The notes beneath the pieces were generated by a model. It searched no databases and was not told where the DNA came from. It saw only the letters and a program-made list of their open reading frames with translations. DNA of 64,000 bases from assembly GCA_001803235.1 (NCBI GenBank), contig MHBL01000302.1:1-64000 (forward strand), written 5' to 3'. This DNA comes from Lentisphaerae bacterium RIFOXYA12_64_32 (GTDB lineage Bacteria; Verrucomicrobiota; Lentisphaeria; Oligosphaerales; YB12-FULL-65-16). Shown piece after piece: positions 15,753 through 24,700 of this stretch (position 1 is the first letter of the stretch; the number at the start of each line of letters is the position of its first letter). A program made the translations under genes and the position numbers.

Positions 15753-17306
15753 TTACTGCACGGCGGGAGCGGAGAAGATCGGGGCGCCGTTGGTCGGCTC
15801 CAGATTCCGGCTCGACAGGACGGTGCCGCCGGCCAACTGCAACTCCAGCATCGCCCGCTGGTGGTCAATCTGCTTCTCCCACTCCGCGCCCCTGGCGTTG
15901 CGCAGGTCCTCCTCGATGTCGAGGACCTTGCGGCTGTCGCTCTTGCCCGCATCCAGGCGCGCCATCTCGTTAGCCAGGAGTTTCTCATTGAATTCAACGA
16001 CCGTGCGGCAGTTCTTCAACTGTTCACGCGAGTTCTCAAGCTTGTAGATCGCGGTATGCAGCGCGTTGGTGATGGCGATCTCGACGGTCTTCAGGTCGAG
16101 CAACGCCTGGCGCTCACGCAACCGCGCCGCAGCCAGTTCGCTGCGCGCCCGCATCCCGCCGCCCAGCGGAATACGCAACTTCAGGCCCACGCTCCACGAC
16201 GCATAGTCGCTGCGTCCGATATCGTCGGACGACTGCGGAATGGTCTCGCCGAGCCCGTTCAGCCCGTACGAACCCACCAGGTCGAGTTCCGGCCAACGCT
16301 GGTTCTTCGCGTACATAACCCGGATGCCTTCTTCCTCAATCACCCGCTTCTGCAGCAGGTAATCCGGGTGCTGCACCAGGGCGTTACGCGTCGCCTGGTC
16401 GAAGTCAGGGCTGAGTTCCCTGTCCACCGGCGTGTCGGTCGCCACGATCCCAGTCGCACCCGCCGTCGCGGTTTCGGAGAAGAACGTCCGCAGTTGGTCC
16501 ACGGCGGCGACCCGCCGATTGCGCGCATCCTGCTGCTGCGACCGACGCGACGCAATGGCCGCCTCAGCCTGCAGCACCTCGACGTCCGGCATCTTCCCCG
16601 CCGCCACGCGCTCGCGATTGTCCGTCAGAATTTTCTCCGCCGTGGCCACAGACTCGTCGCAGATAGTCTGGGTCTGTTGCGCCAGGACCAAGTCCCAATA
16701 GGCGCTCTCGGCCCGCGCCACCAGAGCCATCAACTCCTTGCGCAACCCCTCACGCTCGATGTCCTTCTCGCAAGACGCCATCCGCAACTTGGCCAGATTT
16801 GCGGCCGGGCCGGCATTGCGCAACAGCGGCTGCGTCAGGGTCAGTCCGGCGAAGCTCCGGTACTCGCCTTCGAACGGGACCGGGCGAGTCCACGTCACCA
16901 GATTGTTCTCGGTCCGGTCGACCGTATACCCAAGCTGGTAACGGGTGCCGAGTGGCGTCAGACCCTCGATGCCGCTGCTGTAGCTCTGCCCGCGCTCGAT
17001 AAACACCGGATTGCTGCTTTGACTGATCGTCTGCTCAATCGTGTTCTCGCGCTCCGTACGCTTGCGTTCAGCGGAAGCCACGAAGTCCGGCTCGAAGGCG
17101 CCTCCCTCGGCGCGAACCTTCCACTCGCTGATCTCAGCCTGCAGTTGGCGCGCCAGCAACCCCTGGTTGCACGCCACAACCCGTCTGACGTAGTCGTTCA
17201 ACGTCAGGGCCTTCGGGGCAGGTGCAGCCGGCTGGGCTGCCGCAAAACCACTCACAAAGATCGCGAGGACCGCTGAGTATCTCCTGACTCCTGCTTGCAT
17301 AGGCAA
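15753..17306 (-). CDS. TolC-type outer-membrane efflux/secretion channel
   Basis: A 517-residue outer-membrane efflux protein with a signal peptide (..VLAIFVSGFAAAQPAAPAP). Two repeats of long coiled-coil helices are visible, for example AESAYWDLVLAQQTQTICDESVATAEKIL and LENSREQLKNCRTVVEFNEKLLANEMARLDAG, separated by barrel strands (ASWSVGLKLRIPLGGGMRARSEL). It is the first gene of the minus-strand export block and would provide the exit duct for the HlyD-type adaptors downstream. A MITE-like element lies about 150 bp upstream of its start. Confidence 0.88.
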   Translation of the reverse strand: MPMQAGVRRYSAVLAIFVSGFAAAQPAAPAPKALTLNDYVRRVVACNQGLLARQLQAEISEWKVRAEGGAFEPDFVASAERKRTERENTIEQTISQSSNPVFIERGQSYSSGIEGLTPLGTRYQLGYTVDRTENNLVTWTRPVPFEGEYRSFAGLTLTQPLLRNAGPAANLAKLRMASCEKDIEREGLRKELMALVARAESAYWDLVLAQQTQTICDESVATAEKILTDNRERVAAGKMPDVEVLQAEAAIASRRSQQQDARNRRVAAVDQLRTFFSETATAGATGIVATDTPVDRELSPDFDQATRNALVQHPDYLLQKRVIEEEGIRVMYAKNQRWPELDLVGSYGLNGLGETIPQSSDDIGRSDYASWSVGLKLRIPLGGGMRARSELAAARLRERQALLDLKTVEIAITNALHTAIYKLENSREQLKNCRTVVEFNEKLLANEMARLDAGKSDSRKVLDIEEDLRNARGAEWEKQIDHQRAMLELQLAGGTVLSSRNLEPTNGAPIFSAPAVQ

Positions 17307-17455
17307 TCACCCGTTTGTATCGCGGTTCGCCCAAAGGCGAGCGAACACGCACCAGCCGGAGACAATGCCGGCAGAACACGACAAGACTGCGCCGTAACAG
17401 ACGCTGCAATCTACTGGTTTCCACCCCCGCCTGCAACCACGCAGGCCCCGGGAGC

Positions 17456-17608
17456 AGGGCTGTTTCAAGATTCGTGACCGTCGCGTGCAGCGAGTACCCC
17501 CGGCGTGTCCCCACGCCGGGGGGGGCGGCCTGAGGACAGGCCGCCCCTACCGGGTGTGCGCGGAGGCGTGGCCTTCCGAGACGTGGTGCCAGATCTTGAA
17601 ACAGCCCT
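17456..17608 (+). mobile_element. MITE-like element, copy 1 (153 bp)
   Basis: Perfect 16-bp terminal inverted repeats, AGGGCTGTTTCAAGAT and ATCTTGAAACAGCCCT. Outside them lies an exact 11-bp direct duplication GCCCCGGGAGC (17445-17455 and 17609-17619), the footprint of transposition. The inside holds two hairpins, CCCCGGCGTG..CACGCCGGGG and GGGCGGCCTG..CAGGCCGCCC, and no gene. It needs a transposase supplied elsewhere. Confidence 0.9.
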
Positions 17609-17645
17609 GCCCCGGGAGCGGAATGCAACACGGGCGGGCGGACCG

Positions 17646-19649
17646 TCATGGCGGGCGGCCGGCGACGAAGTAGTAGATGCACCCGACGAGCACGGGCAGG
17701 AGCCCGCCGAGCACGCTGCCCGCAATGATGCCGATCATCAGCGGCTTGAGTTGCTCGTAGAGCTTGGCACCGCCGTACTTGGTCACAGCAACCTTGGTCA
17801 GCCAGGCGAGCAGGAACGAGAACCAGGTGTAGATGGCCGGAAACCCGCCCAGGAACACGAACGCCATCGGATGCAGTGGCCACCAAGTGAACCGCAACCG
17901 CCCCAGCCCGAGGCCCAACGCGATCGCCATGGCAATGAAGAAGGCCGAAACCTGCCTCCAGTCCGGGGTCAGGTGCGCGTAGCGCCCCCAGCCCTTGAGG
18001 GCCTCGGACGTTTCCAGCAGGCCCTGGGCACGCAGCCGCTGCTTGACCTCGACCATGTTTTCGAACGAGTACCAGGCCGTGGCACGCGGCCAGCCGGCAC
18101 TCGGCGCACCGCGGTCGTACTGCCAGTAGATGTTGCAGGGAATGGCGATCAGCATGGACAGCACGACGACGATCACGCCCCATTTCGCCAGGCGTTTCAG
18201 GTCGATGTGGTAGACGTCTCCAAGTTTCATGGCCTGCGTGAAAAACGGCATGGCCGCCCAGCCGGGACCGCTGACCAGGATGGTCGAGACCAGGAACATG
18301 GTCAGCAGCGTCTTCGGCCCGAGCGCAACCGTGCCACAAAAGGCCCAGATCATGACGCACGGGTAGACGTACGTGCCGATGATGAACCCACCCGTCTCGG
18401 CAATCATGCGGCTGATGACCACGTGCACCATGTAGACCAGGAAAGTGTAGACGATCGCCAACTGCCAGTCGAGTCCGACCAGGACCAGTTGCAGGATGAA
18501 CAGCAGGGTGCAGACCAGGAAGACGCGCATGCCCCAGATGGCGTGGGCCTCGGTCTGGTCGCGCGTCTTCAGTCCGACGCTGCCGCGCAGCACGTTCATG
18601 TAGTAGTAGCGGCCGGTGTAGAGCATCATCAGCACGATGGCGAAGTAGCCGCCGGCGTAAATCGACTGTTCCAGGCTCGGCCCCAGCATGCGCCCGCAGC
18701 GGAACGGGATGCCGTACGAGGCGAACACACCGAAAATCGTGCAGTAGATGAACGGCGTGATGGTCATGGTGAACGACACGTCGGTGGGCAGGAAGTAGGC
18801 CAACCCGAGCACCGGGAACCAAAAGCTCGGGTAGAACAGACCGCTGCCGGCGCCCTGTACCAGCGCCGGAGCCAAGGGCATCAGTGCCGAGAAGTCAAAC
18901 TGCGTTTTGATCGGAATCAGAATCTGTGGCAAGAAACGCAGCAGATAGTTGTTGAACTGGATGACGAACACCACGAAGAACCCAATCCAAAACAGGCGAC
19001 TGTTGAGAAAGGCCAGCCGACCGTTTTCATCCGGCAGAAGCGCCTTGGTGAACGTCGTAATCGGGTACGGCAGTTGTTCGTGGCTCGACCATTGCTTGTG
19101 GAACACCGCGGCCAGCGCCAGCAGCGCCACCGTGGCCGTCAGCATCAGGGGTACCCAGAAAATCAGGGTGCGCGTCCAGGCAGACCAAGGCACGGAAAAC
19201 GGGGAGATATGCTTGTCCCCGATCGACAACCCGGTGACGTAGCCGTCCAGGGCCCGGCTCTCGTCGCCTTTGACGTCGGCCAGCATCTGCTTGGGCGCGA
19301 TCGAAACGACGTCCTCGCTGGCCCACCCCGCCCGGACCCGCACATCGTGGTGCGGGAACATCACAGCGGTGGGCAGGTACTGGACTAGCCCGAGGCCAGG
19401 AATGCCGCTCGAGAGCAGCAGGATGCAGAGGACAAACGCGATCTCAGGACCGGAGAAGCGCAGGCGCTGTCCCATGCGGTTCAGGAGCGGGTACAGGAAG
19501 AACAGGAACAGGATCAGTGCGCCGTAGACTGCCACCGGCATCAGGGAGGAGATGAACGCCCCCTGCCGAATGACTTCGTCGAAAAAGTAGCAGAAGGCGC
19601 TGATGAAGACAACGCCCGCCAGGCCAATGATGATGCTGCGTCGAGTCAC
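17646..19649 (-). CDS. OPT-like polytopic membrane protein (DUF6785/6784 type)
   Basis: About 667 residues with a dozen or more hydrophobic segments, related to the oligopeptide-transporter-like DUF6785/DUF6784 proteins frequent in PVC bacteria. I prefer a GTG start at 19649, which follows AAGAAGGGG and leads straight into the first membrane helix; an upstream ATG at 19706 is possible. Conserved-looking parts are RFSGPEIAFVLCILLLSSGIPG, ETGGFIIGTYVYPC and a SFENMVEVKQRLRAQG loop. The substrate is unknown, but its relatives sit among glycan genes. Monocistronic on the minus strand. Confidence 0.75.
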   Translation of the reverse strand: MTRRSIIIGLAGVVFISAFCYFFDEVIRQGAFISSLMPVAVYGALILFLFFLYPLLNRMGQRLRFSGPEIAFVLCILLLSSGIPGLGLVQYLPTAVMFPHHDVRVRAGWASEDVVSIAPKQMLADVKGDESRALDGYVTGLSIGDKHISPFSVPWSAWTRTLIFWVPLMLTATVALLALAAVFHKQWSSHEQLPYPITTFTKALLPDENGRLAFLNSRLFWIGFFVVFVIQFNNYLLRFLPQILIPIKTQFDFSALMPLAPALVQGAGSGLFYPSFWFPVLGLAYFLPTDVSFTMTITPFIYCTIFGVFASYGIPFRCGRMLGPSLEQSIYAGGYFAIVLMMLYTGRYYYMNVLRGSVGLKTRDQTEAHAIWGMRVFLVCTLLFILQLVLVGLDWQLAIVYTFLVYMVHVVISRMIAETGGFIIGTYVYPCVMIWAFCGTVALGPKTLLTMFLVSTILVSGPGWAAMPFFTQAMKLGDVYHIDLKRLAKWGVIVVVLSMLIAIPCNIYWQYDRGAPSAGWPRATAWYSFENMVEVKQRLRAQGLLETSEALKGWGRYAHLTPDWRQVSAFFIAMAIALGLGLGRLRFTWWPLHPMAFVFLGGFPAIYTWFSFLLAWLTKVAVTKYGGAKLYEQLKPLMIGIIAGSVLGGLLPVLVGCIYYFVAGRPP

Positions 19650-20010
19650 GTGGCGCCCCTTCTTTATGAACTCCCCGCAATGTACCGCACCGACGCGCAG
19701 ACTCAACCGGGGCCGCGCGGGAACTGCCGCTGTCTCCGAAAAGATGACGGCGGAGAACGGTAACCGGTGGCAAAATCATGGATGGCAAAATCATGGGACC
19801 GGCAGAGGTGGAACCGCAGAGCGAAAGAGTCGCACCAAATGACAACCGAGGTCAGGACACGGCGTGGCCCAGGCGCGTAGTCCCGCGTTTGCGCGGTCCG
19901 GATTCGGGCGCTGACGTGCCGGAGCGCACCTGCAGCGTAAACCGACGCGCTTTCCGGGCCGCATGAAGGGCGTGTCGATTTAGCCACCTCAGCACAATGC
20001 GCAACCCCGC

Positions 20011-20070
20011 CCAAAGTGGCCGGACCGGCTCGGTCCGGCATGCGGGAGCGAGCCGCTCCCTCCACTTTGG
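20011..20070. repeat. Three-way-junction palindromic repeat R4, copy 1
   Basis: The outer stem CCAAAGTGG/CCACTTTGG (20011-20019, 20062-20070) encloses two hairpins, CCGGACCG-gct-CGGTCCGG and GGGAGCG-agc-CGCTCCC. The same shape occurs at 35979-36038 with different bases. No tRNA features are present. Confidence 0.65.
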
Positions 20071-20188
20071 AAGGCCTGCTGCCACACAAAAACGACAGGT
20101 CCTGAAGGCGGCACGACCAACGGTGGATCCCGTCCGTGGGGCGGCAACGGCCCCAAGTCGGGAGGCCTTCGGGTCGCAACCACGGCCC

Positions 20189-20340
20189 AGGGCTGTTTCG
20201 AGATTCGTGACCGTCGCGTGCTGCGAGTACCCCCGGCGTGTCCCCACGCCGGGGGGGCGGCCTGAGGACAGGCCGCCCCTACCAGGTATGCGCGGAGGCG
20301 TGGCCTTCCGAGACGCGGCGCCAGATCTTGAAACAGCCCT
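20189..20340 (+). mobile_element. MITE-like element, copy 2 (152 bp)
   Basis: Terminal repeats AGGGCTGTTTCGAGAT and ATCTTGAAACAGCCCT (15 of 16 paired). The flanks AACCACGGCCC (20178-20188) and GACCAAGGCCC (20341-20351) match in 9 of 11 positions, a decayed target duplication. Interior and orientation are the same as copy 1. It ends 125 bp before the aldo/keto reductase start. Confidence 0.85.
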
Positions 20341-20464
20341 GACCAAGGCCCGCCACGATTTGGCATTGACGGGTTGGGAATGTCTATTTCGGGTGGAACC
20401 GTAGACGGCATCTGCACCTGGTCGCACGTGAACACCCCCGGCCCGAGCCGGATTCAGGAGTCCA

Positions 20465-21466
20465 ATGAGCTACACAGCTTCACCCACTCGCTACCAAACC
20501 ATGCCATACCGGCGCTGTGGTCGCAGCGGATTAATGCTGCCGCGCCTGTCGCTGGGACTCTGGCACAACTTCGGCGACGTCGACTGCTACGCCACGGCCC
20601 GCGATGTGGTCCTCGGCGCCCTTGACCGCGGCATCACGCACTTCGATCTGGCCAACAACTACGGCCCGCCGCCCGGGTCCGCCGAGAAGAACTTCGGCCG
20701 CATTCTGCGCGAGGACCTGCAGCCATACCGCGACGAGATCATCGTCTCGACCAAGGCCGGGTTCCGCATGTGGCCGGGGCCGTACGGCGAGTGGGGCTCG
20801 CGCAAGAACCTTCTCGCCAGCCTCGACCAGAGCCTGACGCGCATGGGCCTGGAGTACGTCGACATCTTCTACTCGCACCGCTTTGACCCCGACACGCCGC
20901 TGGAAGAAACCATGCACGCGCTCGACCAGGCCGTGCGCTCGGGCAAGGCCCTGTACGCAGGCATCTCCTCGTACCGGCCGGAACCGACACGCCAGGCGGC
21001 AGCCATCCTCGCCAAGCTCGGCACGCCATGCCTGATCCACCAGCCGTCCTACAACATGTTCGGGCGCTGGATCGAGGAGGGGCTGACCGATGCGCTCGCG
21101 GAACTGGGTATCGGCTGCATCGTGTTCTCGCCCCTCGCGCAGGGCCAGCTCACAAGCCGGTACCTGAACGGCATCCCGGCCGATTCGCGCGCCGGCAAGG
21201 CGCACGGGTTCCTCAAGGCCGACCAGGTACAGTCGAACCTCCCGAAGATCCGAGCGCTGAACGCCATCGCCCAGAAACGCGGCCAGTCACTCGCGCAAAT
21301 GGCCATCGCCTGGGACCTGCGCCTGCCGGTCGTGACCACGGCCCTGATCGGCGCCAGCTCGGTTGCGCAACTGGACGAGAACCTCAAGGCCCTCGAACAA
21401 CTCGAGTTCTCCGAGGCCGAACTGGCCGAGATCGACGCCATTCTGAACGCACCGGCCGGGGCGTGA
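20465..21466 (+). CDS. Aldo/keto reductase (YghZ/Gpr-like)
   Basis: A 333-residue NADPH-dependent TIM-barrel reductase. The catalytic tetrad is visible: Asp and Tyr in FDLANNYGPPPGSAE, Lys in VSTKAGF and His in IFYSHRFD. The insertion with GPYGEWGSRKNLLASLDQSL and the end of the barrel (FSPLAQGQLTSRYLNG) match the L-glyceraldehyde-3-phosphate reductase (YghZ) branch. It is cytoplasmic. Its place before a secreted amylase-like enzyme suggests sugar or aldehyde detoxification, but the substrate is not proven. Confidence 0.92.
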   Translation: MSYTASPTRYQTMPYRRCGRSGLMLPRLSLGLWHNFGDVDCYATARDVVLGALDRGITHFDLANNYGPPPGSAEKNFGRILREDLQPYRDEIIVSTKAGFRMWPGPYGEWGSRKNLLASLDQSLTRMGLEYVDIFYSHRFDPDTPLEETMHALDQAVRSGKALYAGISSYRPEPTRQAAAILAKLGTPCLIHQPSYNMFGRWIEEGLTDALAELGIGCIVFSPLAQGQLTSRYLNGIPADSRAGKAHGFLKADQVQSNLPKIRALNAIAQKRGQSLAQMAIAWDLRLPVVTTALIGASSVAQLDENLKALEQLEFSEAELAEIDAILNAPAGA

Positions 21467-21713
21467 AGTCACGGCGGCCCCTCGCGACCGCGCCGAACCT
21501 TTGCGCCGACTACAGCGAGGAACTCACCAGGCGCAAGGATCGGGTGGGAAGACGACGACGAAAGACAAAGATGGGAGACGAAGACCGGAGACAAAGCCCC
21601 GGAACACCTGCCTGCACCTACCCCCCAGACTCTGGTCTTTGTCTCAAGTCTTAATCTGCGGTCTTCGTCTTCCGGTCCGACAGAGACGCGTGGACGCACA
21701 GGTTGGAGCAAGG

Positions 21714-24700
21714 ATGAGAAAACACTGGCTGACTGGATGCGTGTCCCTGTTGCTCGCCCTGCCAGGGGCCCTGCGGGCGGCAGAGACGGGCGCGGTGAAA
21801 CACGGTCCGTGGGAACTCCAACTCGCCCCCGCCACCGGCGCTTGGCTGAGTCTGACCTGGAACGGCGAGACGGTGGCGGCAAACCCGACCGGCGCCGCCT
21901 CGGCAGACCTGAAACTCGACGGCAATCGCTGGCTGAGCCAAGACGGCGCCTTCCGACTCGCACGGCGCGACTGGAACGGCGACACGGGCACACTCGTCCA
22001 GACACTGGTTTCCGGAACATGGGAACTGGAAGAGACGCTGCGCTTCGGCGCCCTCGGCAAGCCCGACCGCCTGGCCCGGTCGCTGCGCCTGACCTACCGT
22101 CCGGCGACCGGCACGGAACCGGCACAATTCTACGGCCTCAACTTCCACACCTTCCTGCCCAGGCACGGGCGCTACCTGTTCCCCGCGACTGTTTTCGACC
22201 CGAACAGCCGCGGTGCCTGCGAGGACCTGGAGTCGGGCGCACGCAGGGAAGGCATGAGCCACGGCATATGGCCGCTCCTGCTCGAGCAAACGCCGCAACG
22301 CACTCTGCTCTTCATCAGCGACGGCAGACGCGACCGAAACAGCGTGTCGATCCAGGCCCAGGGCGACACACTACGCGTCAGCACCTACTTCACCGCACAG
22401 GGCTGGGCCTGGCCCAGCGTCAGCCAGGACATCGGCACCGCCTACATGGAAATCCGCCCCGCAGACGCCGGCAGCACGCTGCGCGACGCCGTGTGGCCAT
22501 GGTTTGCCGACATCGGCCTGCAGACGCCGTCCGACCGGCCGGACTGGGTACACGACGCAGCACTCTACGCGTTCCACCCGGGCGGCACCACCGGCAGCGG
22601 CTTCAAAGATCTCGGCGGCTTCAGGGCCGCGCAGGCCGAACTGCTGCCGCGCCTTGCCCGGCTCGGCTTCGGCGCCGTCTGGGTCCTGCCCATCGAGGAT
22701 CGGTCCTGCTACTGGCCGCGGGACTACTACCGCCTCGCCGACGGCCTGGGCACACCGGACGAGTACCGCGACCTGGTCCGCTCGACGCACCAGGCCGGGA
22801 TCAAGGTCTGGCAGGACAACGTGCCGCACGGCGGCACGCCGGCCAACGGGCAACTGCGCGGCAACAGCCCACTCTGGCTCGCGTTCGACGAGAAGGGCGA
22901 CGCGCTGAACTACTGGTGCTGGGATTTCCGCGACCCGAACTGGCAGGCCTACATGGGGCAGGTCTCGGAGTACTTCGTCCGCGAGTATGACATCGACGGG
23001 TACCGCATCGATGCGTGCAGCGGCAGCAAGATCGTGAACTGGCGGCGCCAGGGCTTTCCCACGCTGGACCGCACCCCGGCCAACGTGCCCGAAGACTGGT
23101 GGCGGGAATCGCTCCAAGCGGTTGGCGGCGTCATGCCCCCCCTGCCCTACGAGCGCGGCAGCCTCGCGGTGCGCGAGGGCGGCATGCAGATGATCCGGAG
23201 CATCCGGCAGGCGGTCAAGAAGCTCAAACCGCGCGAGGGCGCCATCCTGGCCGAGACACAGTTCGCGCCCTACATGCAGGAAACGGACGTGATCTACGAC
23301 TTCCAGTTCTGCCACAACGCACTGCTGAAAATGCGCCATTGCGCGCCGGCCGAATTCGTCTCCGGTATGGCGCAGTGGCTTGAGGAACAGAAGCTGGCCG
23401 AACCACCCGGGACGCTCCGTATGCGCTACGTCGAGAGTCACGACTCGGTGCGCGCCCGCGGTTGGCTCGGCGTCGCGGCCACCCGCGCCATGACAGCAGT
23501 CAGTTTCTACATCCACGGCATGCCCATGATCTACCACGACTCGGACGTCGGCGAAGGGCCGTTCCTGCAGCGGCTGATCGCGGTGCGCAACGCGCTGCCG
23601 GAACTGCGCCGTGGCGATGCCTTCTACCAAGCCGTCAACGTGAATCCGCCCTCCGTCTTCGCCGTGCTCAGAACCTTCGACGGCCACGCCGCCATCGGAC
23701 TGGTCAACCTGGACGCCGTCGCCGCTGATGCGGTGCTGGACATTCCCGTGGCGCAATTGGGCCTGGCCGCCGACACGCGGCTGACCTTGTGGAACGCCTT
23801 CACGGGCGAACGCCTGGGCGACGGCAACGCGGCCGACTTCAGCCAGGTCCGGCTCAACCTCCCGCCCTGGGACACCGCCATACTGACCTGGCGGCCCGTC
23901 GGTGAACCGTGCCCCGTCCCGGTCGCGCCGACCCCGGCGCCGACGCCAGAGGCCCGCCCCGCCGCCGTACCGGTGCTGACCCGAACCGACGATGCGCTGC
24001 TCGTCACCACCGCCACCTATCGCCTCACCGTCGATGCGCATACCGGACTGCCGCGAGCCATGACCGACGCGACCGGCGCGGAACTGCTCGGCGCCGCGGA
24101 CATCCTGCTGGACGCCGACACGCCGCGCCTCGGCAACGTCGCACTGGACACCGAACCGACCGCAGACGGGCTCGCCATCCGCGCCCGTCTGCCGCTCGGC
24201 GACACGGGCGGGGTCCAGCTCGCCTACCGCTGCCTGCCCGACCGCGTGAGTGTCACCGCAGAACTCGACGCGAACACGCCGGGATCGCGCGTCGGCCTTG
24301 TCTTTCCTGCCGCCATTCCCACGGCGCGCTACCAAGTCAACACGGTCGAGGGTCTGCTGGACGACGAATTCGCGACCTGTCACACCCAAGGCCAACCGGG
24401 TGCCGGCAGCGTCTATTACCGCAACCAGGGCACACCGGTCGCCTGGCAGGCGGAAACCCAGCCGCTTGCCTCAAACGCGCCGTGCCTCCGCGCCTTCCCG
24501 CCGACCGGAACGGGCCTCGAGATCGCGGTCGACAACGTCCTGCACAGTGACCTGACCAATGCCATGGTGCTGGACCGGCTGGGCGAGCGTGCCGGGTGGC
24601 ACGCGGCGTTCTTCTGGCACTGGGCCGGTCCGCTCGCGGCACCCGCGCCGGAGCGCCCGGCACGCTTCACCCTGAACCTGCGGCCCGTCACGGCCGCGGA

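Larger units (their letters stand above)
19707..20464. other. Repeat-rich gap before the aldo/keto reductase
   Basis: No gene is supported. It contains a short direct repeat GGCAAAATCATGG (about 19768-19796), the three-way-junction repeat at 20011-20070 and MITE copy 2 at 20189-20340. The remainder is G+C-rich without motif. Confidence 0.6.

Noticed and set aside
17505-19388. Plus-strand open frame of over 600 codons
   Set aside because: Antisense to the polytopic DUF6785-type gene and begins inside a MITE; highly charged low-complexity translation.
20011-20070. Cloverleaf-like fold considered as a tRNA
   Set aside because: Only 60 nt, no T-arm TTCGA consensus, no anticodon arm of 5 bp with 7-nt loop, and it occurs as a repeat with variable sequence.
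22371-24395. Minus-strand open frame of about 670 codons
   Set aside because: Antisense to the GH13-like gene, without motif.
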